Shown: positions 23,415 to 34,466, counted from the stretch's first letter. The stretch: DNA of 64,000 nucleotides from Bos javanicus (GCF_032452875.1 NC_083897.1:8476854-8540853); one strand, 5' to 3'. Notes: generated from the letters alone by a model not told the origin. Translations and numbers: made by a program.

Positions 23415-24173
23415 TTACCTCCTGCCTATTTCGCTCTGTCTCATAAAGTGAATATTATTGGCACTGTCAGAAAGTTCTAAATACTGCTCGACAGACAAAA
23501 CAAAATACCCATCATAACCTTGCACTCTCCCGGTACTCAGCAGCTGCTGTTTCTCCCCCTCTGTCCACGCCCGGATGCCCTCTTCCCCTTCTTGCAGCCT
23601 TCTTTGTTCCTTAGTCCAGGCCTGGGCCACAGCGCGCTGTCTGGCGATCTCCAACACGTGGTTCTTCTCCTCTTCGACAGTCGTCCCATACCGGATGTTG
23701 AAGCACAGAGCCCCATGCTGGAGCTGGATATCTGCAAACCGTCTAGTCCTCCCATTCAACACGGACGTCATCTGGGACACAGTGACATTGACACCGTTCT
23801 CCAGAATGCGCCTCCCCCCAGTGTTACCAATGAGCACCAGGTCTTCTTCCAGAGACCCGAGCTTAATGAAGTAGTGTGTGTCCCTCCCCTCTATGGTAAA
23901 ATGTAGGTTTTCCAGGTAATGAGCATTGTTGAGAATGGCAGCTAGCCGCCTGCTATCTTCATTGGCTACTCCTATAATATCGGCTGTTACGATGCCATCC
24001 TTGATGGCGAATTTTATACCTTTGCCGAAAACAGAAGGGACAGCGGCAAACCTTGGTTGCTTCCCTCCTTCAAGGCACCGTCCATCACCATATCGGGGAG
24101 TCATAGGAAGTTGGTCCAAGGAAATGAAATTCCTGAGCTGTTTCTGGAGCTCACATTGAATACCCAGGATGGT
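23415..24173 (-). CDS. TENM1: TENM1 terminal coding exon (ABD, Tox-GHH-like domain, TCAP-1)
   Basis: The acceptor ttcttcctag lies at 24174-24184, then 252 codons run to TAA at 23417-23415. It enters in phase 0 (TILGIQCELQKQ) after WDPGK of the previous exon. It encodes about residues 2474-2725 of teneurin-1, a type II membrane cell-adhesion protein that binds latrophilins across synapses. In the family, this region holds the antibiotic-binding-like domain and the Tox-GHH-like domain on top of the YD barrel. The end reads QQLLSTGRVQGYDGYF, then FMRQSEIGRR. That sequence identifies paralogue 1 and includes the amidation-type GRR terminus of the TCAP-1 peptide. There is no frameshift. Coding GC is higher than in the flanks. 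TENM2-4 are less likely because their C-termini differ and because SH2D1A is the neighbour. Confidence 0.96.
   Translation of the reverse strand, partial: TILGIQCELQKQLRNFISLDQLPMTPRYGDGRCLEGGKQPRFAAVPSVFGKGIKFAIKDGIVTADIIGVANEDSRRLAAILNNAHYLENLHFTIEGRDTHYFIKLGSLEEDLVLIGNTGGRRILENGVNVTVSQMTSVLNGRTRRFADIQLQHGALCFNIRYGTTVEEEKNHVLEIARQRAVAQAWTKEQRRLQEGEEGIRAWTEGEKQQLLSTGRVQGYDGYFVLSVEQYLELSDSANNIHFMRQSEIGRR
23418..23549 (-). other. TENM1: TCAP-1 (teneurin C-terminal associated peptide) region
   Basis: The last 44 codons begin after WTEGEK with QQLL and end in SEI-GRR. The family literature describes a 40-41-residue CRF-like peptide, cyclised at the N-terminal Gln and amidated using the Gly of GRR. 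The Gly codon and dibasic RR are present at 23418-23426. Whether it is released from bovine TENM1 is not shown by the sequence. Confidence 0.85.
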
Positions 24174-24489
24174 CTAGGAAAGAAGAAAGGCACTGAGCAA
24201 GTGTAGCAGAGGGTTAGACACTTGTCATATGCTTGGTGATAGCAGAAAGCAAAGGTTTGCCAGGTTGCTTCCCCCTTTCCTTAATTTTCTGGTTTGTGAT
24301 TTAAAAACAAGCCTAATTTGGAATCTCTTCACCGGAGTTTTGGAAAGGAAAAGACTAACAGGTGATTTGATTACCTGGCATATATTTCTTGATATCTTGG
24401 TGAGTTAAGGGTTAAGCATAAGCAAATATGTTCAAATTTGATACCACAGAATCCGAGACCTAGAAGGCACTTAAGTGGGTCTGTGTGTG

Positions 24490-24702
24490 TGCTGAGTCGT
24501 TTCAGTCATGTCTGACCCTTTGTGACCCTATGGACCATAGCCCGTAGCTCCTCTGTCCATGGGATTCTTCAGGTAAGAATACTGGAGTGGGTTGCCATGC
24601 CCTCCTCCAGGGTATCTTCCCAACCTAGGGATCAAACCCATGTCTCTTACATCTCCTGTATTGGCAGGTGGGTTCTTTACCACAAGTGCCACCTGGGAAG
24701 CT
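24490..24702 (-). mobile_element. Bov-tA SINE, reverse
   Basis: Reverse Bov-A body (tccatgggattcttcagg) followed by the reverse tRNA-Glu B box (tagggatcaaaccc) and a terminal ccacctgggaagctcc. It is in the same orientation as TENM1. Confidence 0.9.
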
Positions 24703-24908
24703 CCCCCCAAACAAAGACACTTTATTTTTTCCAATCAACAGACACTAACTAGCTATTTATTACTGGATGTAGAGTAATATATTAGCCACAGTGAGGTATA
24801 AGGCATCATTCTTACTTTCAAGTAGCTCATGATCTTATACATAACAAGAGCAAATCAGCCAGTTCATGGGTCTTTTTATGTGGATTAAAAAAAAAACAAA
24901 AAACTTTT

Positions 24909-25138
24909 GGGACTTTCCCGGTGGTCCAGTCCTTAAGAATACACCTGCCAATGCAGGGACACAGGTTTGATCCCTGGTCCCATGCGCCCTAGTGTCTGTG
25001 CTCCACAGCAAGAGAAGACACTGCAATGAGAAGCCTGCGTAACTCAAATGAAGAGTAGCCTCTGCTCGCTGCAACTAGAGAAAGACTTTCAGCAGCAACA
25101 AAGACCCAGGGTGGCCAAAAATAAACATAAATACCTAA
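24909..25138 (+). mobile_element. CHR-type tRNA-Glu SINE (long form)
   Basis: The head gggactttcccggtggtcc and B box ggtttgatccctggtc are followed by the internal tgcaatgagaagcctgcg and gcaactagagaaag blocks and a ccaaaaataaacataaa tail. It is antisense to TENM1. Confidence 0.85.
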
Positions 25139-25273
25139 AAAACCTCTTTTTACTATGGCAGATTTCAAACATATTAAGAAATAAACAAGAGAATAATGAA
25201 CCTCCAGGTATCCATTTAAAAGCATCAGAAATTTCCAAAATTTTGATGAACTTTTTGCAGGACTTTTAATTAC

Positions 25274-25436
25274 AGCTTGGGGCTGGTGCACTGGGATGAC
25301 CCAGAGGGATGGTATGGGGAGGGAGGTGGGAGGGGGTTCAGGATGGGGAACATGTGTATACTCGTGGCGGATACATGTTGATGTATGGCAAAACCAATAC
25401 ACTATTGTAAAGTTAAAAAAAATAAATAAATAAAAG
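25274..25436 (+). mobile_element. L1-BT 3' end fragment
   Basis: It matches the cattle L1 3'UTR seen in reverse at 59764-59850 of this window (gggatggtatggggaggg) and ends with atggcaaaaccaatacac and an AAATAAATAAAT tail. It is severely 5'-truncated. Confidence 0.85.
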
Positions 25437-25556
25437 CATTTTTACAAAAAGGGATAAGCCTCTAGTACCTACTTAGAATTGCCTTTCACTTATAATTTTT
25501 TAATACTTGAATTTCAAGCCCTCCCACCCAAATTTCAGTTTTATTTTGTTAAAGCC

Positions 25557-25558
<2 letters not shown>

Positions 25559-25616
<58 letters not shown>
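25559..25616. repeat. Compound (GT)14(AT)14 microsatellite
   Basis: GT run at 25561-25588 passing directly into an AT run at 25589-25616. Confidence 0.95.
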
Positions 25617-25618
<2 letters not shown>

Positions 25619-25807
25619 ATTTGCAGACACAGATATTCCTCTTTCTTTCATCTGAAAGAAAAAGTTCCTTCTTGCTTTCACTTTGTGTCTCATCAAGTGA
25701 TGGAATTTCCTGCTGAGCTTTGAATGTTTTGGTATTCCTATTTTTCCAGAAAGTTTCTAATATTTGTTATTTTGCTTCATTGCTCTTACATACTTTTTCT
25801 TTATTAG

Positions 25808-25927
25808 AATAATTTTTTTGACTGCACTGTGTGGCATGCGGATACTAGTTCTCTGACCAGGAAATGAACCTGTGCCTCCTGAAATGCAAGCTCTGAGTCT
25901 TAACCACTGGATCACTAGGTAAGTCCC
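25808..25927 (-). mobile_element. CHR-type tRNA-Glu SINE, reverse
   Basis: Reverse tail (tttttttgactgcactgtg), degraded reverse B box (ccaggaaatgaacctg) and an end near ctaggtaagtccc. Confidence 0.65.
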
Positions 25928-26333
25928 ATTTATCAGAATAATTTGTTATTCCCATGCTTCTAATGCACTATGCTCTGATTTATTTTTCAGCTGGAGATCT
26001 GATGTTTTATGTCTCTCAGAGAATAATTTTCTCTCTATAGAATCCATAACTACCCATTTTAGAATCATGAAAGTTCAGTTCCACTTTCCTCTTGTCAGTC
26101 TACTGCAGCAGTCATCAAGTCACACGTTGGTCTTTTCTTTTCCCAAAGCTCCAATTCTCTGATCCTTTCCTCATGGAAGCTTTTATCCTACCTCCTCATT
26201 AATCATGGACATTTAAGTGGATAGTCAAGAAGACTCAAACAGAAGTAAGCACATATATGTTAATACTATTTCATGGTGTTGGATGCCCTTCTGTTTTTTT
26301 CAGCTAAATAGGGATGGTAAAACATTTACTAAC

Positions 26334-26476
26334 CTTTCCAGGATCCCACTCTTGAGTTTTTGTCTGAAGCTGTAGAAGCTCATAAGTTAATTCCAAATTT
26401 TCTAATTCTGGTTTGGGAAATCCAGGTAGTACATTGTGTAACTGGAAACCAAATAGCTCCAACCAACTTCCAATAT
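26334..26476 (-). CDS. TENM1: TENM1 penultimate coding exon
   Basis: A 143-bp exon with acceptor gtgtctcacag and donor GTTAGT. It opens with two bases completing a split Asp codon and closes in phase 0. It encodes 47 complete residues (IGSWLELFGFQLHNV to EWDPGK, about 2427-2473 of 2,725). In teneurin structures this is the linker that leaves the YD barrel and leads to the ABD-like domain. The frame joins both neighbours. It is short and would be missed by length alone. Confidence 0.93.
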
Positions 26477-27060
26477 CTGTGAGACACAAAATTTAAAAGA
26501 AAAAAAAAAACATTTTAAAGCCCATACTTTACAACTTTTGTGGAAAGCTTGAAAGATGCCTTTCCTGCCTTTGATATGTTTAGCCAATGGTAAGTTAGGG
26601 ATAAGCTCCCCTTTATATCACTCTAAAACATCTGATCCTTTCTCTGGGGAAACCTTTTGATTCATGGATAATCATAGAGATTGGCTCAGTTTACTGTGTG
26701 GAAATTCTTAGTGTGGTAGTGGTATTAAGGCCACACAGACTCTGGTATTAGATTTATCTGATGCAACACAATCCTGATTTTTCTTCTGTGAAATTATTTG
26801 TAGAAGCTTTTAAGAGTGAAAACTATGAACAGAGAGCTTAAAAGGAAAGAAGAAAATGTACTAGGATGCAAAAGTATCATGTTTTACTCCAACGTGTACA
26901 GTTCTGCTCACTCTAGAAGACTAAGGAAGAGATTGACTGCACAATAACTTGTGGGCTAGCTGGCAGGAAGAGGAAGCATCTTTACAAAGGCATTGAGAAT
27001 ATGTGATAAACACCATGGAGCGTTTTCTCTTTAGCATAAAGCATCACGCCATTTAAATAC

Positions 27061-28281
27061 CTGTGGTATACTTGGCAACATCTTGAATTTTGCCAACAGG
27101 GTAGTTATTTTCAAAAGAGTAGAGGTTGAATGGTTTAGGAAGGAGGTTCAACTGTTTCCATATATGATGATTAGGCGTCGTCCATCGACCAGCGATAACA
27201 TCATAATCCCTTTGCCCCAGGTGCACTAGTTTAGTAAGGAAATCATAGAGTCCTCCATGAAAACCAATGATGACCTGAAAGTCAGGATAAGTGTCATGGT
27301 AGATATCTCCATAAGGCGTGTACAGTATCTCTTTGATCACCTGACCCCGACTGCTGAACACGGCTAGTGGGGTGCCTGTATTATCACAGGCTACGTAATA
27401 TTCTTCACCACTGCTTAGCTCCATGGCAATAAGGTGACCTTGGAGATCATAATACAGGGATGTAATCTCTGAGCTGGTGTGGTTGTACAAATGAGTAACT
27501 CTTATGGGGTTGGCAAGGTCTGCATAAAAGAACTGGAGGTGCTGTCCAGGGCTGGACTTACTGGCCACACGTCGCCCAAGCCCATCATAGTAATACTGCA
27601 CGGTCCAGCCAGAAGCCTTATTGTAGGCTTTCTGCAGCAGACCATTAGAATTATATTCAAATACGTCATTTCCCCTCTGTCTCAGAAAGCCATCTTCATC
27701 CATCTTGTACTGAATTTCTCCAAGTCTGGTGATGCGATCTCGGAGGTCATATCGGAGAGGAGTAAGACGAGCACTATTCCCATGGCTTAAGAGGTTGATG
27801 TTCCCATTCAGATCATAACTATAACGCCACTGGGTTTTATCGTTTACAGAAACAGTTTGAAGTTGCCCATCAGCATCATATTCATAGAAGTATCTTGTTA
27901 TATTGGCATCTACTCCTACTCTGATATCACATATTACCATTCGGCCCATGTTATCATATTGAATAGTCATCCAGTAGGCAATTGCCTTTAGGATTTCATA
28001 CTGGACTTCAATGACTTGTCCATTGGCGCTGAAGATCTTGGTGTGCTTCATCACGGTAGTAGTTATGACTTGATTTAAATCGTAATTAATTACACTGAAC
28101 TTTCCAAACTGCTCTGTTCGACCAGAGACATCGACGTATCGGTACAGATCTATGGGCAAAGGGGTTTCATTGATCACAGCTTGCATGCTGGTGACACGGA
28201 AGTTGTTGTAGCTGTAGTCAAAGCGAGCATTTACAAGGCCTTCTTCACTGAATCTGAAAATCTGGCGCCCAATAAGAGGTC
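27061..28281 (-). CDS. TENM1: TENM1 large coding exon (YD repeats and Rhs core)
   Basis: A 1,221-bp exon with acceptor gaccccttcag and donor GTATTT. It encodes 406 complete codons (about residues 2020-2425) plus split Gly and Asp codons. It carries many YD repeats (YDNMGRMV, YEYDADGQLQ, YSYDLNGN, YDLRDRITRLG, YYDGLGRRV, YYDLQGHL) and then the Rhs-associated core: GTPLAVFSSRG, YTPYGDIYHD, GLYDFLTKLVH, QRDYDVIAGRW. The repeats wind into the closed beta-barrel shell shared with bacterial Rhs/Tc proteins, with the core plugging one end. The protein is an extracellular, homodimeric cell-adhesion receptor. The frame is entirely open. The minus-strand exon is antisense to nothing coding. Confidence 0.97.
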
Positions 28282-28670
28282 CTGAAGGGGTCAAAATAAA
28301 AATCATGAGAACAATGCAAGAGACTCAATATTGAACAATCAGAAAGTTCTAGTGTTCTTTTCTTTAGTAGTGATGTTTTTACATTCAAAATGAAATATTA
28401 GAGATTGATGTTTGATATCTAACGCCCAGACATCTCATCTCATAGATACATAATGTCATCACTGTGGTCACCAAATATGAAAAAAAAATTAAAACACTGC
28501 ATATTATAGTTATAGAATAAATTAATTATAGGAACTTCAGAAGTAATAACCCATTCTCAACTACCCAACCAGTAGTTGAAGTGATGAAACTGATATTATA
28601 AACATGCTCTCTTTTTATAATTACTGACAAAAATACTTTCAGTTCATTTAACACGTGCTACAAGGTCAGA

Positions 28671-28930
28671 GGCAATGGCACCCCACTCCGGTACTCTTGC
28701 CTGGAAAATCCCATGGACAGAGGAGCATGGTAGGCTGCAGTCCATGGGGTCGCTAGGAGTCAGACACGACTGAGTGACTTCACTGTCACTTTTCACTTTC
28801 ATTCATTGGAAAAGGAAATGGCAACCCACTCCAGTGTTCTTGCCTGGAGAATCCCAGGGACGGGGAGCCTGGTGGGCTGCCGTCTATGGGGTCGCACAGA
28901 GTCGGACACGACTGAAGCGACTTAGCAACA
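28671..28930 (+). mobile_element. Bov-A2 SINE with target-site duplication
   Basis: Dimeric Bov-A units (aatcccatggacagaggagc and gagaatcccagggacgggg) flanked by the perfect 11-bp repeat ACAAGGTCAGA at 28660-28670 and 28931-28941. It is in the 1.1-kb intron between two TENM1 exons. Confidence 0.95.
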
Positions 28931-29423
28931 ACAAGGTCAGAAGGTCAGGTTTTGACCAAATCCAGTATTACAGTAACTGGATTTCGGTATTTTATAAACC
29001 CACAGGATGAAATATAATAAAAAATGGTGACTTTTGAAGACATGTTGCCATCAACTGAGGCTTATAGATGTTACACAAGGCTTGAACTAGTTTCAGTGAG
29101 ACTCATATCTTTGGGACTTTGAGTGAGACTTTGCATCTTTGGGACGATTTGGTGGTGACTAGGGAGGGGTACCCAGTTAGACTAGGTACTCAGAGTTCAA
29201 CCTTCTTGAGGGCTGAGAGAAAGGGAAATGCACTGTATTTTTTAAGGAATTGGCTTTCACACCATCTATCACATATTTTTCATTTTCAATGGAAGATAAT
29301 TTGATAACTCAAATTTGGTTGAATTGCCTGTCTGTAAGGTAATGCTTCTATCTCGGACTGTGGCCAGAAAAAACTTTCTAAGACCGATGTGCTTGTATAC
29401 ATCACCATCCTTTTACCACAAAC

Positions 29424-29811
29424 CTGTTTGCCTGTATCTGATTGTGCAAATGAAGCCATCGTGCATCAGATGTATTGTCTTAATCACTCCAGAAGACTCT
29501 TCATATGTTAATGTGACCTGGGTGGTATCGTAGAGAATCTCGGACAGCCTTGCTTGTTTGGTGTACTTGTACAAAACTCTGCGCCCTGTCCCCAGATGCA
29601 GGGTTTGCAGTAGTCGGCCATCTCGACTGTAGTCTTGGATAAAAGAAGTGCTACTGTCTGGTGGGGTGTAGATGTTCCGGTAGTAGCCCACCGAAAGCAT
29701 GGTTTGTAAGCTGTGGCGCACCATACTAGGCATGGTGACTGAGAGCAGACAATCCGATTGGTCGTACTCAAAGATATAACGCCGCTGGCTATGTAAGAGA
29801 AGCATCACAGA
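29424..29811 (-). CDS. TENM1: TENM1 coding exon (YD repeats)
   Basis: A 388-bp exon with acceptor ttgtctcgtttcag and donor GTTTGT. It starts in phase 0 (SVMLLLHSQRRYIFEYD) and ends with one base of the Gly codon completed by the next exon, for 129 codons (about residues 1890-2018). YD-type repeats seen include FEYDQSDCLLS, YSRDGRLLQT and LYKYTKQARLSEI. It forms part of the YD-repeat barrel wall. The donor is weaker than the GTAAGT used in other exons. Confidence 0.95.
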
Positions 29812-29894
29812 CTGAAACGAGACAAAGGTACGACAGCATAATAGTACCACTAAAGTTGACGAGATTAAAGAAAATACCCATTCATCCTTTCAGT

Positions 29895-30560
29895 ACAAAG
29901 TCATCGAGCACTTCCTGTGTGCCGGGCACTGTGGTGGACCCTAGTTATACAGTGGCAATAATGTGTCTGTCCTCATGGAATTTACAGATTACTGGAGGAG
30001 AAAGACAAATAACCAAACAACTACAATATAGTGTGAAATGTGTTATGACAGAGGAAATTCCAGGGTGCTTATGGGAGGTGGAGGAAGAGCAGCAACCGAG
30101 ACTTAAGAGGTCAATTAAGGCGTCCTGGAGACCGTGACATTTACAGCTGAGACCTAAAGGGTGACTAGGCGTGGCCAGATGAAGGCAGGGAGGTGGGTGG
30201 GCTGGATGGGGAGAGTACTCCTGACACAGAGCAGAACATTGTGAGTGGCTAGATAAGAAAGAGAACATGGTTTTTTCAAAGAACATGGGGCATTTGGCGT
30301 GGCCAGAGCATGGGTATGTTGGAAGGGATGGGTAAATGGCAAGTGATGAAGCCAGTCAGGTAGGCTGGGTTTAGATCACACTTTCTAAGCCGTGCTAAGG
30401 AGTTTGGACTTTTACCTGTTGACAACAAGGGAACCACTGAAAGCAGATGGAAGGAGAGGACACTTGTGCCACTGGAAAAAATAATCCAGCTGGTATTTCA
30501 GAAAGGTTACTATTGCTTCAATGTGGAGATGAATTGGAGGGAGGGACACAGAGGGCAGGG
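29895..30560 (+). repeat. L2 LINE 3' region
   Basis: The order of recognisable L2 blocks is ggaatttacagattactgga, gtgacatttacagctgagac, gctaaggagtttggactttt and agaaaggttactattgcttc. It is diverged and lies close upstream (in TENM1 direction) of exon 29424-29811. Confidence 0.75.
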
Positions 30561-30655
30561 CACGCCATATATTAAGTATTAGTCACCAAAAATTACTTAT
30601 TGAGTTCATATAGCAGATGTCTTTCTGAAAAGTAGTATATAAAATATTATCATTA

Positions 30656-30976
30656 CAGTGATCCCCCCTTATCGGCAGTTTTGCTTTCTGAGTCACCCAC
30701 AGTCAACTGCTGTCTGAAAATATTCAATGGAAAATTCCAGAAATAAACAGTTCCTAAGCTTTACAATGCATGCTGTTCTGAGTAGTATGATGAAATCTCA
30801 TGCTGTCCTTCCCAGGACGTGAATCATCTCTTTGTTCAGTGCATCCATGCTATATATGCTACCCGCCCGATAGTACAGGAAATAACAGTATATATAGGCT
30901 TCCCTACTATTCCCACTTTCAGGCATCCATGGAGGGGTCTTGGAGTGTATCCCCTGTGGGCGAGGAGGGACTACTG
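30656..30976. mobile_element. Tigger-like DNA transposon, internally deleted
   Basis: The ends are inverted (CAGTGATCCCCCCTTATC against CAGTAGTCCCTCCTCGCC), with a TA at the left flank and a mutated CA at the right. Inside are blocks known from Tigger/pogo elements (aaaattccagaaataaacag, ggacgtgaatcatc, caggcatccatggagggg). The transposase part is missing, so it is a non-autonomous copy. Confidence 0.8.
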
Positions 30977-32379
30977 CACAGCTTTACAATTCATGTTTTA
31001 AATGATATGAAGGAAACATGCCATTAAAAGTGGAGAATTCTCTGGTTATGCAAGCCCTCCCACCCCAACTGATCTGTATTTCAGAAAGTTATTTGTTGAG
31101 GTATAATGCCATGCATGTAACAGGTGTTTCATTGATATTGGTTTATCTTATTCTAATTTTAAATATAGTCATAAAAGGAACACTGAAGGAGAACTCAAAC
31201 TCTATTTTTAATTGAAAAGCATTTAAATCTCATCTTTTAATAAAAATTGCTCACCCCTGGAAATTCTGATGTATCTCCCCAAGGGAGATTTTACCCTTAC
31301 TTTCTAGAGAATTGGCTTATCAAGCAAAAAGATTTAGTTGAGCTTTATTTTCTGAAGTTTCTGTTATGAAAACAACACGTACCATTCAGAAGCATATATA
31401 ATGTACATTTAAATCTTCTAAATATGAAATTATATTCTAATATTGAACATGCTTCTTGAAACTGCATGTCCTCCCTGCTCTTCTGAGAATTGATTTCAAA
31501 TCACATGTCAATACCATGAAGTCAAAGTCAGCACTTATTTGCTCATTGGCTTATCCTTTCTCGCTTTTCCACCAGGTACTCTGCCTGGGGATACAGAGCC
31601 GTGTGTGGAAACCCTGTCACCTCATAACCTGTGGATACTCTGCAACTCCAGAAACCCTGCTGAACAGAAGGCGGGAGACGTGGAAGTCCTGCCTGGGCAC
31701 GAGGACACAAAGGGACCACCCTTGACCAAGGCAGAACTCAACAGAACCTAAGGTGAGACTGGTAGGCAATGCCTCTTTGCTGAAAGCCAGATTTCTCAGC
31801 TCCTTTCCACTCTCTTCTGTCAACTTGCCATGAACAAATGACATCTGTCACCTGCGAGGCGGGCCAGGGACAGTCACCATATGGTTCACACACATTATCC
31901 AGTACCAGCCTGCCTTTTCCAGTTGCTGCACCAGCCTTGCCAAACATTTATAGCACATCACCACTGCATTCTCTCCCTGCTCTCATCTTCCGTGCTGTAG
32001 TAAACCACAGCCTGACCCTGTTCCTAGGTGGTGCTGATGCTGTGCTGCCCAAGAATGTGGATGATGTGATTAGAAATCTCGTGAATGTAACTGTTGTGTG
32101 GCCAGAATAGCATTTAGCTCTCACTTGGCTACTTTGTCACTTTGGGTGGGCATTGTTATCAGTTTGTTCAAAAAAATATACTTATAAGTCCATCCAATGC
32201 CCCCAGCGCTGCTATAGAATAAAAGGTCATTTCTTATTAGTCCAAACACTAGAATTTTATATTTAGTATTTTCCAAAAAGTTGATTGTGAGAACTGAAAT
32301 GATTGTGAGATCATTGTAAAGAAGAAAACTAAAACCATGGCTGCATATTCATTTGAACAGGAGTAGAAATGAGAGATGG

Positions 32380-32587
32380 GTTTCCCAGGTAGCTCAAACA
32401 GTAAAGAATCTGCCTGCAATATGGGAGGCTGGGGTTTGATTCCCTGGATCAGGAAGATCCCCTGGAGAAGGCCATGGCAACCCACTCCAGTATTCTTGCC
32501 TGGAGAATTCCATAGACAGAGGAGCTTGGCGGGCTACAGTCCATGGGGTCGCAAAGAGTCGGACACGACTGAGTGACTAACACTTTC
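32380..32587 (+). mobile_element. Bov-tA SINE with target-site duplication
   Basis: Complete composite SINE (gtttcccaggtagctc through gactgagtgactaacac). It is flanked by 15-bp repeats with one mismatch, AGAAATGAGAGATGG at 32365-32379 and AGAAATGAGAGACGG at 32588-32602. Confidence 0.95.
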
Positions 32588-34301
32588 AGAAATGAGAGAC
32601 GGCAGAAATTTGAAAAAGTAAGGCATCTGAATGACCACCAGATGGCAGTGTGGGGCCACCTGGAAGCGCAAGCCAAAGGCTGCATTCTCTCCCTCTAGGC
32701 AGCCTTTGAAAACTTCAGCCCCAAAGAGGCAATTTTGTGTAAATGTATCAGACTTAAGCATCTTATTAAATGATTATAAAATATATTTAAATGCATTTAA
32801 AATAAAGTTCTTAAGAATGTTTTTAGGAAATGGAAAGATTTACATTTCCTGTAATACAAAATTTTAGCCCCACAAGTCTTCAAAATATAATTAACTCAGG
32901 GAAGGCTCATGAATCAAGACAGACAATTAATGACCACATAGAGAAAATTTAAGAAACAATAATTGATTTTTTTTATTAGAGAAGAGATCATTTAAGCAAC
33001 CACAGCTATTACCCAAATAATTATTTTTCTCCTAATGGCTACAAACCATTGTGCATGAAAATGATACCCATAATTTTTACTTACTCTAGAGGAAGTCAAA
33101 TAATTTTTACAAAATTTCTGCACACTGAGGTAAAATATTTGCTGTTTGCTTTTTTCAATATATCATGGTATAGGGATGCCAAGCAAATGTATAAAGGTAC
33201 AAAGAGAAGTATTTTGAGGCATAAAAAGAGATTTATATTTTTAAAGTTGGAGAACTGTTACTTCAAAATATAGTTCTGGAGCCAGCCTCTTAGTCTTGCT
33301 CTGCCCCAGACATAGTGAAAGAATGTTCTAGCAAAGGCCACGATAAAGAGAGGACTAGAAAAGAGCACAGGAGGCACAGAACTTCATCACCTCCCTGGAA
33401 GAGTACATGTAAATTGGATTTTGGTAAATTGAATATTCTTTCCTTTTTCTTTCTAGAATCACAATTTCAAAGATACTTTAATTTCCTTCCATCCTTCTGT
33501 TCTTTCCTGTTTTAATTCACCTTCAGGTAGCAGTAGGTGCTAGCACTAAGTTTTCCAACTTAATACATACTAGAATAAATATCAGAATGCATAATTTAAA
33601 TGGAAAGAAACTTTTATTGAATGACTAGATATGCCAGGTGCTTTATATTAAGTTATTTCATTTAATTGCTGCTTCTATTCAGTGAATTAATTATTATCAC
33701 TGGTAATAATGTTAATAAAATCAATCTCGTGATAAATGATTTTTGGAAAGTAAAGAACCATTCCATAATTATGGGTTTTGTAGGCTCTGAGTTTTGCATA
33801 ATAGCATTGCTTAAGTCAGGGGCTACCTGGTAATTAGAGAACAAATTAAATGTAAGATTCAGAAAGGGAGAAAAGTCAGCTGAAAGGCACAAGTGATTTG
33901 GCTCGTCTCACTGGTCAATAAATGAGTTTTGGGGAGTTGCTGGGGCTTTTCTCCATACATTACTCGGTGTCAATAAGGTCTTATTTCTGTCCACTGCAGA
34001 CACTGACAGTCTCAGGGAGTTTCTTTGTTTTGTTTTTAAAGAATTATTGCCAAGTAAGTTTCTACAGCCAAAAGAATTTATGTGAAAAAGAAGAATTCAT
34101 GTGAAATTTGCTTCACATGATTCTTTGCTGAAATAACTGTGATGAAGTAATCAGTTAATTTAGAAAAGGGAAACAATAAAATTCTTCATTAATGTCAGAG
34201 AAGAGGCTAAATAACTGAAGTTTAAGTTTCAACAAGCTTTTCTGTCACTGTATAGACAGTTTAAAGGGAAAGATTTATGAGACCTAGAAGCAATTGTCTA
34301 T

Positions 34302-34373
34302 AGGCAGTTAGCTCAGCAGCCAGACTGTGGCGCTAATGAGGTTAAGGCTCTGAGTTCAAACCTATAAATATTC
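34302..34373 (+). pseudogene. tRNA-Ile(AAT)-like pseudogene
   Basis: It contains an A-box-like TTAGCTCAGCAG, a GGCGCTAATGAGG stretch placing AAT in the anticodon-loop position, and a B-box-like GAGTTCAAACC at the expected spacing. The anticodon and T stems no longer pair well and no acceptor stem closes, so it would not be functional. A SINE follows directly. Chance similarity remains possible. Confidence 0.35.
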
Positions 34374-34466
34374 CTGTGGGATCTTAGTTCCCCAACCAGG
34401 GATTGAACCTGGGTCCTTGGCAGTGAAAGCGTGGCATCCTAACCACTGGACTGTGAGGGAAGTCCC
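34374..34466 (-). mobile_element. CHR-type tRNA-Glu SINE, reverse
   Basis: gtgggatcttagttcccc, reverse B box (ccagggattgaacctgg) and a terminal gtgagggaagtccct. Truncated. Confidence 0.8.

Larger units (their letters stand above)
24174..26333 (-). other. TENM1: TENM1 last intron (2.16 kb)
   Basis: GT-AG intron with donor gttagt at 26333. It contains a reverse Bov-tA, a CHR-type SINE, an L1-BT tail, a (GT)n(AT)n microsatellite and a reverse CHR SINE. Nothing else recognisable is present. Confidence 0.85.

Noticed and set aside
23520..23906. A 128-codon plus-strand open frame overlapping TENM1's last exon
   Set aside because: It is antisense to well-conserved TENM1 coding sequence. Its composition (Pro, Leu and Ser rich) is a by-product of the high-GC coding strand, and it has no recognisable domain.
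23415..24173. A bacterial-type toxin gene, because of the Rhs and Tox-GHH-like homology
   Set aside because: It is an ordinary spliced vertebrate teneurin. The domain is a structural relic in an adhesion receptor, with no bacterial context.
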